A DNA stretch of 64,000 bases from Mesorhizobium sp. M4B.F.Ca.ET.203.01.1.1 (GTDB taxonomy: Bacteria > Pseudomonadota > Alphaproteobacteria > Rhizobiales > Rhizobiaceae). The stretch lies in the NCBI RefSeq assembly GCF_004791025.1, contig NZ_SRUO01000004.1:434001-498000 (forward strand), in the 5' to 3' direction. Shown here one piece after another: positions 1 through 7,421 of the stretch. Numbering within the stretch: position 1 is the first letter of the stretch; every line of letters starts with the position of its first letter. A program made the position numbers and the translations under genes. The notes below the pieces were generated by a model that was given only the letters and a program-made list of their open reading frames with translations, was not told the DNA's origin and made no database searches.

Positions 1-1356
1 CGCCGCCTTCGACTGTTCGAGCCGCTGCGGAAACGCCTTCCACTCCGCCCGCTCGATGGCGCGGTCCATGTGGCCGGCGAACTCGCCGGTGTCGTAGAGG
101 CGGCCGGTCTGGGTGCGATATGGGAACTGCTCGGGGCGGATGAAATTGCGGCGGCGGATATCCTCGACCGGCAGGCCCAGATCATGCGCGCAGGCATCGA
201 CCAGCTTCTCCAGCAGCAGCGCCGCTTCCGGGCGGCCGGCGCCGCGATAGGCATCGACCGGACAGGTGTTGGTGTAGAGGCCGGTCACCGAGACGTCGAT
301 CGCCCCTATGTCGTAGACGCCTGTCGACATGGTGACTCCGACATAGGGGATGAACGGACCATATTGCGAAACATATGCGCCGATATTGGCCAGCAGCTCG
401 ACCTTCATGCCGAGGAAGCGGCCGCCCTTGTCGAGCGCCATCTCTGCCTTGACGACATTGTCGCGCCCCTGGGCGTCGGTGAGGAAATGCTCGGTGCGAT
501 CGCCGGCCCATTTGACCGGCCGTCCGAGCCGTTTGGCGGCCTCCAGCACCAGCGGATACTCGCGATAGACGAAGGCCTTCGGGCCGAAGCCGCCGCCGAC
601 GTCCGGCGTGATGATGCGCAGCTCGCTCTTCTTGATCTTGAACAGCTCGGCGATGATGTACTGCATCGAATGCACGCCCTGCGACCCGGTGGTCAGCACG
701 AAGCGGCTTTCGGCCACGTTCCATTCGCCGATGGCCGAACGCGGCTCCATGTAGTTGCAGACCAGCCGGTTGTTGATGAATTCGATGCGGGTGATGTGGG
801 CGGCCCTGGCGAAGGCAGCCGCGGTCTTCTGCTTGTCGCCAATATGGTAGGTGAAGGCGCGGTTGGAGCCGAGTTCCGGCCAGACCAGCGGCGTGCCTTC
901 ATCCAGCGCCGTGGCGGTGCCGGAAGCGGCATCCTCGCTGTCATAGTCGACCTCGATCAGCTCGGCCGCGTCCTGCGCCAGCGCGCGGCTGTCGGCGACG
1001 ACGAAAGCCACCGCATCGCCGACATAGTTGACCCTGTCGCCGCACAGGATCGGGATGTCGCGGGTCGGCGCCCTGGTGCCGTCGGGCTGGCGCTGCATGA
1101 CGCCAGATTTGAGCTTGCCGAGATGGGCGATGTCCTTGCCGGTGAGCACAAGATGCACGCCCGGCGCCGCTGACGCCGCTTCGGTGGATGTGATGGTGAA
1201 GCCCGCCTTGGCGACAGGCGAGCGCAGCACATAGCCATGCAGCAGGCCGGCCGGCTTGATGTCATCGGTATAGCGGCCCTCGCCCTTGAGGAAGGCCTGG
1301 TCTTCGCGACGCAACACGGAGGCGCCCATGCCGAATTTCGGTGTGACGACGGTCAT
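1..1356 (-). CDS. Molybdopterin-binding large subunit of a xanthine dehydrogenase/CoxL-type hydroxylase (3' end outside window)
   Basis: This is the first 452 residues of a molybdenum hydroxylase large subunit; the rest lies beyond the left edge. Such subunits hold the Mo-cytosine-dinucleotide cofactor and work with FAD and 2Fe-2S subunits to hydroxylate carbon substrates. Seen here: an N-terminal aldehyde-oxidase a/b-hammerhead region (GEGRYTDDI near residue 25, then GDAVAFVVA), a glycine-rich VGGGFGPK cofactor loop, and AYRGAGRPEA. The AYRGAGR form marks 'form II' CoxL-like enzymes, not the AYxCSFR of true aerobic CO dehydrogenase, so CO oxidation should not be assumed. The ATG at 1356 begins the conserved N-terminus. 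The substrate cannot be read from this part. Confidence 0.93.
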   Translation of the reverse strand, partial: MTVVTPKFGMGASVLRREDQAFLKGEGRYTDDIKPAGLLHGYVLRSPVAKAGFTITSTEAASAAPGVHLVLTGKDIAHLGKLKSGVMQRQPDGTRAPTRDIPILCGDRVNYVGDAVAFVVADSRALAQDAAELIEVDYDSEDAASGTATALDEGTPLVWPELGSNRAFTYHIGDKQKTAAAFARAAHITRIEFINNRLVCNYMEPRSAIGEWNVAESRFVLTTGSQGVHSMQYIIAELFKIKKSELRIITPDVGGGFGPKAFVYREYPLVLEAAKRLGRPVKWAGDRTEHFLTDAQGRDNVVKAEMALDKGGRFLGMKVELLANIGAYVSQYGPFIPYVGVTMSTGVYDIGAIDVSVTGLYTNTCPVDAYRGAGRPEAALLLEKLVDACAHDLGLPVEDIRRRNFIRPEQFPYRTQTGRLYDTGEFAGHMDRAIERAEWKAFPQRLEQSKAA

Positions 1357-1512
1357 GGATGCCTCGCGATGACGGTGGGGGGATGGATGCCTGAAATAGG
1401 CATAGGCGCAGTTTTGTCGAGTGACCGTTTCGTGTAAAGAGCGCGAACCTCGATTTTTTTGGACCAGCGGGCCCGTTTGCCGCGCCGGGAACAGACAGGA
1501 AAACCCTTGGGA

Positions 1513-4158
1513 ATGCGCACCGATACCGGCCATGTCTTCAAGCTCGAAGACTATCGCCCCAGCGACTATCTCATTTTGCAGACCAGCCTTGTTTTCCGCC
1601 TTTCCCCCGAGGCCACCCGCGTCATCGCCACGCTCACCATCGAGCGCCGCGAAGGCGTTGCCGCATCGGCGCCGCTGGTGCTCGACGGCGACGGGCTGAC
1701 GCTGCTCGGTATTGCCATTGACGGCCGTGACCTCCAGCCGGTGGACTACGCGGCGACGCCGGACGAACTCGCCGTCCTGAAGCCGCCGGCCGCCTCCCGC
1801 TTCGAGCTGGTGCTGGAAACCGAAATCGCGCCGGCGCGCAATGAAGCGCTGATGGGGCTCTATCGCTCCAGCAATGTCTATTGCACGCAGTGCGAAGCCG
1901 AGGGTTTCCGGCGCATCACCTATTTCCTCGACCGGCCGGATATCCTCTCGATCTACACGGTGCGCATCGAGGCGCCGCACAACGAAGCGCCGCTGCTTTT
2001 GTCGAACGGCAATCCTGTCGAAAGCGGCGTGCTTGCGGATGGCTGGCACTATAAGGTCTGGCACGACCCCTTCCCCAAGCCGTCCTACCTGTTCGCGCTG
2101 GTGGCAGGCGCGCTCGGCAAGGTCGCCGACAGTTTCACCACGCTGTCCGGCCGCACGGTCGAGCTCGGCATCTATGTCGAGCCGGGCAAGGAGCGGCTCG
2201 CCGGCTATGCGATGGATGCGCTGAAGCGCTCGATGAAATGGGACGAGGAAGCCTTCGGCCGCGAATACGACCTCGACGTCTTCAACATCGTCGCCGTCTC
2301 CGACTTCAACATGGGCGCGATGGAGAACAAGGGCCTCAACATCTTCAACGACAAGTATGTGCTGGCCGACGAGGAGACCGCGACCGATGCCGACTTCGCC
2401 AATATCGAGGCGATCATCGCGCATGAGTATTTCCACAATTGGACTGGCAACAGAATCACTTGCCGCGACTGGTTCCAGCTCTGCCTGAAGGAAGGGCTGA
2501 CCGTTTACCGCGACCACGAATTCTCCGCCGACCAGCGCTCGCGGGCGGTCAAGCGCATCGCCGAGGTGCGCACGCTGCGCGCGCACCAGTTCCCCGAGGA
2601 CCAGGGGCCGCTGGCGCATCCGGTCAGGCCGCGCCGCTACCGCGAAATCAACAACTTCTACACGGCGACCGTCTACGAGAAGGGTTCGGAAGTGGTGCGC
2701 ATGATCCGCACCATCCTCGGCGCCGAAGCGTTCCGCGCCGGCATGGACCTCTATTTCGAGCGGCATGACGGAGAGGCGGCGACCATCGAGGATTTCCTGA
2801 AAGTGTTCGAGGACGCCTCGGGGCGCGACCTGTCGCAATTCGCGCTTTGGTACCATCAGGCGGGCACGCCGAACCTGACCGTCAGTTCCTCGCACAACGC
2901 ACGGGCAAAGGAGTTCACGCTGGAGATCGAGCAGTCGGTGCCGCCGACGCCGTCGGAGAGCCGCAAGCGGCTGATGCACATTCCGCTCGGCTTCGGTCTG
3001 GTCGGTGCCGGCGGCAAGCCCGTCTCTTACGGTGACGTCGAGGGCGCCACCGTCGAGGACGGAGTCATCCACATCCGCAAGCGCCGGCATGTCGTGCGCT
3101 TCACCGGCGTCGCCGAGCGCCCGGCGGTGTCGCTCAACCGCGGCTTCTCGGCACCGGTCACGCTGTCGGTCGAGCAGAAGACCGACGACCAGTTCTTCCT
3201 TGCCGGCCATGACAGCGACAGTTTCTCGCGCTGGCAGGCCTTCAACACGCTGCTCACCGATGCGCTGATCGCAGCCTTCCGCCAGGTGCTCGGCGGCAAG
3301 CCGCCGGCCTTTGCCCAGCGGCTCACCGAACTTGCCGGCAGGATCGCCGCCGACGAGACGCTGGAGCCGGCCTACCGGGCGCTGGCGCTTTCGCTTCCGG
3401 GCGAAGCCGACATCGCCCGCGACATCGGCAAGGGCATCGATCCCGACGCCATCTTGGCCGCCCGCGAGGCGCTGGCACTGGCCATTGCCAGGGCGAACCG
3501 GGAAAACTTCACCGGCCTCTACGAGCGGCTTGCCGACAAGGGGCCATTCAGCCCCGATGCGGCGAGTGCGGGCCGGCGGGCGCTGCGCAACATCCTGCTC
3601 GACTATTTGGCGCTGCTGCCGGAAGGCGCCGCGCTTGCGGCAACTCACTTCCGCTCCGCCAGCAACATGACCGACCGCGCGGCCGCGCTGACCGTGCTGG
3701 CGCACCGCCATGCCGGGTCGGCCGAAGCGCAACAGGCGCTGGCCGATTTCGAGGCCAAGTACCGCAACGATGCGCTGGTGATGGACAAATGGTTCCAGAT
3801 CCAGGCCGGCGTGCCCGGCCCCAAGACCGTCGAGACGGTGCGCGCGCTGACCGGGCATCCGGCCTTCTCGATGGCCAACCCGAACCGTGTGCGCTCGCTC
3901 ATCGGCACCTTCTCTAGCGCCAACCAGACCGGCTTCCACCGCGCCGACGGCGAAGGCTACCGCTTCTTCACCGAGACCGTGCTCGAGGTCGAGAAACGCA
4001 ATCCGCAGGTGGCGGCCAGGCTGGCGACCGCGTTGCGCTCCTGGCGATCGCTGGAGCCGGGGCGCCAAGCCAAGGCCAGGGAGGCGCTGCTTGCGATCGC
4101 AGGCACGGAAAAGCTGTCGGCGGATCTAAGGGATATCGTCGAGCGGACGCTGGCGTGA
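1513..4158 (+). CDS. pepN: Aminopeptidase N (M1 family zinc metallopeptidase)
   Basis: This 881-residue cytoplasmic aminopeptidase removes N-terminal residues from peptides. The exopeptidase signature GAMEN is at residues 268-272, and the gluzincin zinc site HEYFH is at 304-308, followed by the conserved NWTGNR; the third zinc ligand is the downstream Glu in LKEGLTVYRD. Length and motif spacing fit proteobacterial PepN. I chose the ATG at 1513 because an AGGAAA ribosome-binding site lies just upstream; the frame also stays open 5' but has no better start. The gene stands alone between a divergent molybdoenzyme gene and a downstream hairpin. Confidence 0.96.
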   Translation: MRTDTGHVFKLEDYRPSDYLILQTSLVFRLSPEATRVIATLTIERREGVAASAPLVLDGDGLTLLGIAIDGRDLQPVDYAATPDELAVLKPPAASRFELVLETEIAPARNEALMGLYRSSNVYCTQCEAEGFRRITYFLDRPDILSIYTVRIEAPHNEAPLLLSNGNPVESGVLADGWHYKVWHDPFPKPSYLFALVAGALGKVADSFTTLSGRTVELGIYVEPGKERLAGYAMDALKRSMKWDEEAFGREYDLDVFNIVAVSDFNMGAMENKGLNIFNDKYVLADEETATDADFANIEAIIAHEYFHNWTGNRITCRDWFQLCLKEGLTVYRDHEFSADQRSRAVKRIAEVRTLRAHQFPEDQGPLAHPVRPRRYREINNFYTATVYEKGSEVVRMIRTILGAEAFRAGMDLYFERHDGEAATIEDFLKVFEDASGRDLSQFALWYHQAGTPNLTVSSSHNARAKEFTLEIEQSVPPTPSESRKRLMHIPLGFGLVGAGGKPVSYGDVEGATVEDGVIHIRKRRHVVRFTGVAERPAVSLNRGFSAPVTLSVEQKTDDQFFLAGHDSDSFSRWQAFNTLLTDALIAAFRQVLGGKPPAFAQRLTELAGRIAADETLEPAYRALALSLPGEADIARDIGKGIDPDAILAAREALALAIARANRENFTGLYERLADKGPFSPDAASAGRRALRNILLDYLALLPEGAALAATHFRSASNMTDRAAALTVLAHRHAGSAEAQQALADFEAKYRNDALVMDKWFQIQAGVPGPKTVETVRALTGHPAFSMANPNRVRSLIGTFSSANQTGFHRADGEGYRFFTETVLEVEKRNPQVAARLATALRSWRSLEPGRQAKAREALLAIAGTEKLSADLRDIVERTLA

Positions 4159-4164
4159 CTAGCG

Positions 4165-4188
4165 ATCTCCCCCCTCGTGGGGGGAGAT
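4165..4188. terminator. Perfect 10-bp GC-rich hairpin after pepN
   Basis: Arms ATCTCCCCCC (4165-4174) and GGGGGGAGAT (4179-4188) pair perfectly around a TCGT loop, 6 nt after the pepN stop. No clear U-run follows, so it may be a dispersed intergenic palindrome that also acts as a transcript end, not a classical intrinsic terminator. Confidence 0.6.
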
Positions 4189-4335
4189 TGGCAGTTTCGA
4201 CGAATTTCAATCAACTTTTAATCTTTTTTGGCCGCGCCTCTGGACAACGCGAATCACCTTTGATTCTTTAATGACGATTCGGACGTGCGGCGTAACCGGA
4301 TCATCAAGCAGAGGGAATTCGGGGAGTAGCCATTT

Positions 4336-6657
4336 ATGGCCAAGGCGGACGCGTGGGGCGCGCCCGGAGGGAAGGCTTTTGAGCGTCGCAAGGCGCGGCG
4401 CGACGGCCTTGCCGGCAATACAAGGCTGATCGCCGAACCCGCCTATCGGCGGCTGCTGGCGGCCGAGCCGTGGCTGCGCCGCTCGATCCCTGCCCTCATC
4501 ATCATCTTCCTGATCGTCATCGCCGCGCTGCGCGTCCTGTCGCTGATGAACGAGCGCGACGAGGTCGAGCGCGACGCCAAGGCAATCCTTTCGCTGGCGG
4601 TGGGCCAGATGGCGAGCGCGATCGCCGCCGACCCGAATGCGGCCACCGTCAGCGCGGCGGACCTGATGGAGAGCACCGGCCGCCAGGGCGCCATGGGCCG
4701 CAGCCATGTGCTGGCGATCACCGACGGCAGCTTCAAGATCATCGCCGTGTCGCCGCTGTCGAGCGGCTGGCAGGGGCGTTCGCTGGACAGCCTCGTTCTC
4801 GGCGGCCAGCCGCTGTTCATGTTCGGCGAGCGCGCCGGCGTCATGGAGGTCAGCATCGGCGGGCAGGACTGGTACGCGGCGGTGAGCCTGACGGCCAGCC
4901 GCAAGAACGCCGCCGCCGCTCTGGTGCCGAAAGACGCAGTCTTCGACAGCTGGCGCAAGACGGTCTCGCTCAACGTCACCCTGTTCGTGCTGACGGCCGG
5001 CGTGCTGATTATCATCCTCTACGCCTATTTCGGCCAGGCGGCGCGCGCCCAGGCCGCCGACCGCATTTACCTCGAGGCGCATCAGCGCATCGACATGGCG
5101 CTGGTGCGCGGCCGCTGCGGCCTGTGGGACTGGGACATGGTGCGCGGCAAGATGTACTGGTCGCGCTCGATGTACGACATGCTGGGCTACGAGCCCTGCG
5201 ACACGATGCTGTCCTTCGGCGAGGTCGACGAGATCATCCATCCCGAGGACGGCGACCTGTTCGAACTCGCCAACCGCATCGTCGAGCGCGAGATCGATCA
5301 TATCGACCAGGTGTTCCGCATGCGGCACGCCGACGGCCAATGGGTATGGATGCGCGCGCGGGCCCAGGTGATCGACCCCGAGGCGCCGGAGATCCAGCTG
5401 ATCGGCATCGCCGTCGACGTCACCGAGCAGCGGCATCTCGCGCTGCGCTCGGAGGCGGCGGATCTGCGCTTGCGGACCGCCATCGAGAACATCAACGAAT
5501 CCTTCGTGCTGTGGGATGCCGCCGAGCGGCTGATCATGTGCAATTCCAAATACCAGAAGGACAACGGCCTGTCGGACCGCGACGTGATGCCGGGCGCCGT
5601 CCGCGCCGTGCTGGAGGAGCGGATGCTGGCCTTCGCCTCGGAGCGCAGGCTGGCCAACGCCAACGGCCCACAGGGCGGCTCGACGTTCGAGCGCCAGCTT
5701 GCCGACGGCCGCTGGCTGCAGGTCAACGAATTGCGCACCAGGGACGGCGGCACCGTCTCGGTCGGCTCCGACATCACCCAGATCAAGCTGCACCAGGAAA
5801 AGCTGGTCGACAGCGAACGACGGCTGATGGCGACGATCCACGACCTCAGCCTCGCCCGCCGGGCGGAAGAGGAGCGCGCCAGGGAACTGGTCGAACTCAA
5901 CCGCAAATACATGAAGGAAACCGAACGCGCCGAGGCGGCGAACCGGGCGAAGTCCGAATTCCTGGCCAACATGTCGCATGAGCTGCGCACGCCGCTCAAC
6001 GCCATCATCGGCTTCTCCGAATTGATGGAACAGGGCCTGTTCGGGCCGCTCGGCTCGCCGCGCTACGAGGAATATGCCACCGACATCAACGGCAGCGGCA
6101 AGTACCTGCTCGGCGTCATCAACGACATACTCGACATGTCGAAGATCGAGGCCGGCCAGTTCTCGATGGACCGCGAGGAGATCGACCTCTGCCCTCTGAT
6201 CAAGGAGACGGTGCGCGTCATCTCGTTGCAGGCGGCGGAGAAGTCGATCACGGTGGAGACCCGCATCGCCGATGCGATGCGGCTGTTCGCCGACCGCCGC
6301 GCCATCAAGCAGATCGCCATAAATCTGCTTTCCAACGCCGTGAAGTTCACCGGTCAGGGCGGGCACATCTCGGTGCGGGCGCGCAGCGCTTCAGGAGCGC
6401 TGGTTCTGACGATCGAGGACAATGGCTGCGGCATCCCCAAGTCGGCGCTGAGCAAGCTCGGCCGGCCGTTCGAGCAGGTGCAGAACCAGTTCTCCAAGAA
6501 CCATGCCGGGTCGGGCCTTGGGCTCGCCATCTCGCGCTCGCTGGCCGAGCTGCAGGGCGGCGCGTTGAAGATCCGCTCGACCGAAGGCGTCGGCACGATC
6601 GTGTCGGTGCGCATCCCGCTGAAGAAGGCGACGCCTTCGGTAAAAGCTGCGGCTTAG
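4336..6657 (+). CDS. Membrane PAS-sensor histidine kinase, PdhS/DivJ-like
   Basis: This is a 773-residue inner-membrane sensor kinase. Two membrane helices (about residues 51-70 and 212-232) bracket a periplasmic sensing loop. They are followed by a PAS/PAC unit (about 255-365, with GRCGLWDWD), a second PAS (about 375-490), a coiled linker, a HisKA dimerisation helix with phospho-acceptor His548 in FLANMSHELRTPLN, and a HATPase domain with N, G1 and G2 boxes ending in GSGLGLAIS. The dimerisation helix continues IIGFSELMEQGLFGP, a pattern typical of the alphaproteobacterial PdhS/DivJ/PleC kinases that act on DivK. No response regulator is adjacent, which fits that class. GGGGAG lies about 9 nt before the ATG. 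A DivK partner is inferred, not shown. Confidence 0.88.
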   Translation: MAKADAWGAPGGKAFERRKARRDGLAGNTRLIAEPAYRRLLAAEPWLRRSIPALIIIFLIVIAALRVLSLMNERDEVERDAKAILSLAVGQMASAIAADPNAATVSAADLMESTGRQGAMGRSHVLAITDGSFKIIAVSPLSSGWQGRSLDSLVLGGQPLFMFGERAGVMEVSIGGQDWYAAVSLTASRKNAAAALVPKDAVFDSWRKTVSLNVTLFVLTAGVLIIILYAYFGQAARAQAADRIYLEAHQRIDMALVRGRCGLWDWDMVRGKMYWSRSMYDMLGYEPCDTMLSFGEVDEIIHPEDGDLFELANRIVEREIDHIDQVFRMRHADGQWVWMRARAQVIDPEAPEIQLIGIAVDVTEQRHLALRSEAADLRLRTAIENINESFVLWDAAERLIMCNSKYQKDNGLSDRDVMPGAVRAVLEERMLAFASERRLANANGPQGGSTFERQLADGRWLQVNELRTRDGGTVSVGSDITQIKLHQEKLVDSERRLMATIHDLSLARRAEEERARELVELNRKYMKETERAEAANRAKSEFLANMSHELRTPLNAIIGFSELMEQGLFGPLGSPRYEEYATDINGSGKYLLGVINDILDMSKIEAGQFSMDREEIDLCPLIKETVRVISLQAAEKSITVETRIADAMRLFADRRAIKQIAINLLSNAVKFTGQGGHISVRARSASGALVLTIEDNGCGIPKSALSKLGRPFEQVQNQFSKNHAGSGLGLAISRSLAELQGGALKIRSTEGVGTIVSVRIPLKKATPSVKAAA

Positions 6658-6706
6658 TTTTTCAGCTTCGCGTGTTTCAGAATCCGGCTATGTCGGCGGG
6701 ACAGCA

Positions 6707-6734
6707 CCCCCTCTGTCCGGCAGGACAGAGGGGG
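6707..6734. repeat. Perfect 12-bp palindrome with GGCA loop
   Basis: Arms CCCCCTCTGTCC (6707-6718) and its complement (6723-6734) form a 12-bp stem around GGCA. It sits between the convergent ends of the PAS kinase and the EF-hand gene, so it can serve as a bidirectional terminator. The C/G-tract arms resemble the hairpin after pepN and suggest a dispersed intergenic element. Confidence 0.7.
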
Positions 6735-6798
6735 GCGCGAAAGAACGTGGCCTTTCGAGAGTCCGGCACTCCAGTCGCCGGATCCAGATCATTCAGCC

Positions 6799-7278
6799 TC
6801 ACTGCACGCCGTCGTCGCCGTCCCCGCCGTCCCACTGCCGATGACGTCCGAAGCGGCCGCCCTTCGGCAGTTCGCCCTTTTCGATCTTGCCGTCATTGTT
6901 CCTGTCCAGCATGGCGAACAGCTTCTTCTGGCGGCTCGTGATGTCGTCTGCGGTCAGCGTGCCGTCGCCCCTGCTGTCGAAGCGCGCGATGATGCGCCTT
7001 GCCATGCGCTCGAAGCGCGCCTTCTCCAGCGCGTCGGCGAGCTCGCCGACAGTCAGCCTGCCGCCATTCTCGGCGACGAGCTTCTTCAGCCGCGAGTCCA
7101 TGGCGTCGGAGAACTGGTCGAAGGTGATGGCGCCGTTGGGGCCCTTCAGCGCCTCGTCGAGGCGCTGCATCATGTCGTCACGCATTTTGGCGCTGGCGTT
7201 GTTTTCGGCATAGGCCGTGGTGCCGACAGCGCCCGCGAGCGCCATGAAAGCAAGGGCAAGCTTGGTAGACTTTCTCAT
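6799..7278 (-). CDS. Secreted EF-hand calcium-binding protein
   Basis: This 159-residue protein has an N-terminal signal peptide (MRKSTKLALAFMALAG, cleavage near AYA-EN) and at least two EF-hand loops, DSRGDGTLTADD and DRNNDGKIEKGE, with acidic residues at the expected calcium-coordinating positions. Two upstream acidic helices look like degenerate hands. It probably binds calcium in the periplasm; no enzymatic domain is visible. I chose the ATG at 7278 because AGGAG lies about 8 nt upstream; the frame opens 24 nt earlier without a site. It follows glnE on the same strand but is separated by about 140 bp, so it is probably transcribed alone. EF-hand proteins of this type recur in rhizobia with unknown partners. 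Confidence 0.85.
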   Translation of the reverse strand: MRKSTKLALAFMALAGAVGTTAYAENNASAKMRDDMMQRLDEALKGPNGAITFDQFSDAMDSRLKKLVAENGGRLTVGELADALEKARFERMARRIIARFDSRGDGTLTADDITSRQKKLFAMLDRNNDGKIEKGELPKGGRFGRHRQWDGGDGDDGVQ

Positions 7279-7421
7279 GGTCTTCTCCTGTTGCATCGTC
7301 ACCCCCGATGCCAGGACGGCAACCTCTCAATCAGATTCAGGCCGCCATCCATCTCTTTGTTCGAGCATCGGATTTCCTCCGCATCGGGCCCGACGCTCTC
7401 GCCGTAACATTCATCCCTTCG

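Noticed and set aside
4207..6366. 719-codon open frame antisense to the PAS sensor kinase
   Set aside because: The plus strand holds all kinase motifs; the antisense product is low-complexity, rich in Arg/Asp/Leu, and has no recognisable domain. Long antisense frames are common in GC-rich DNA.
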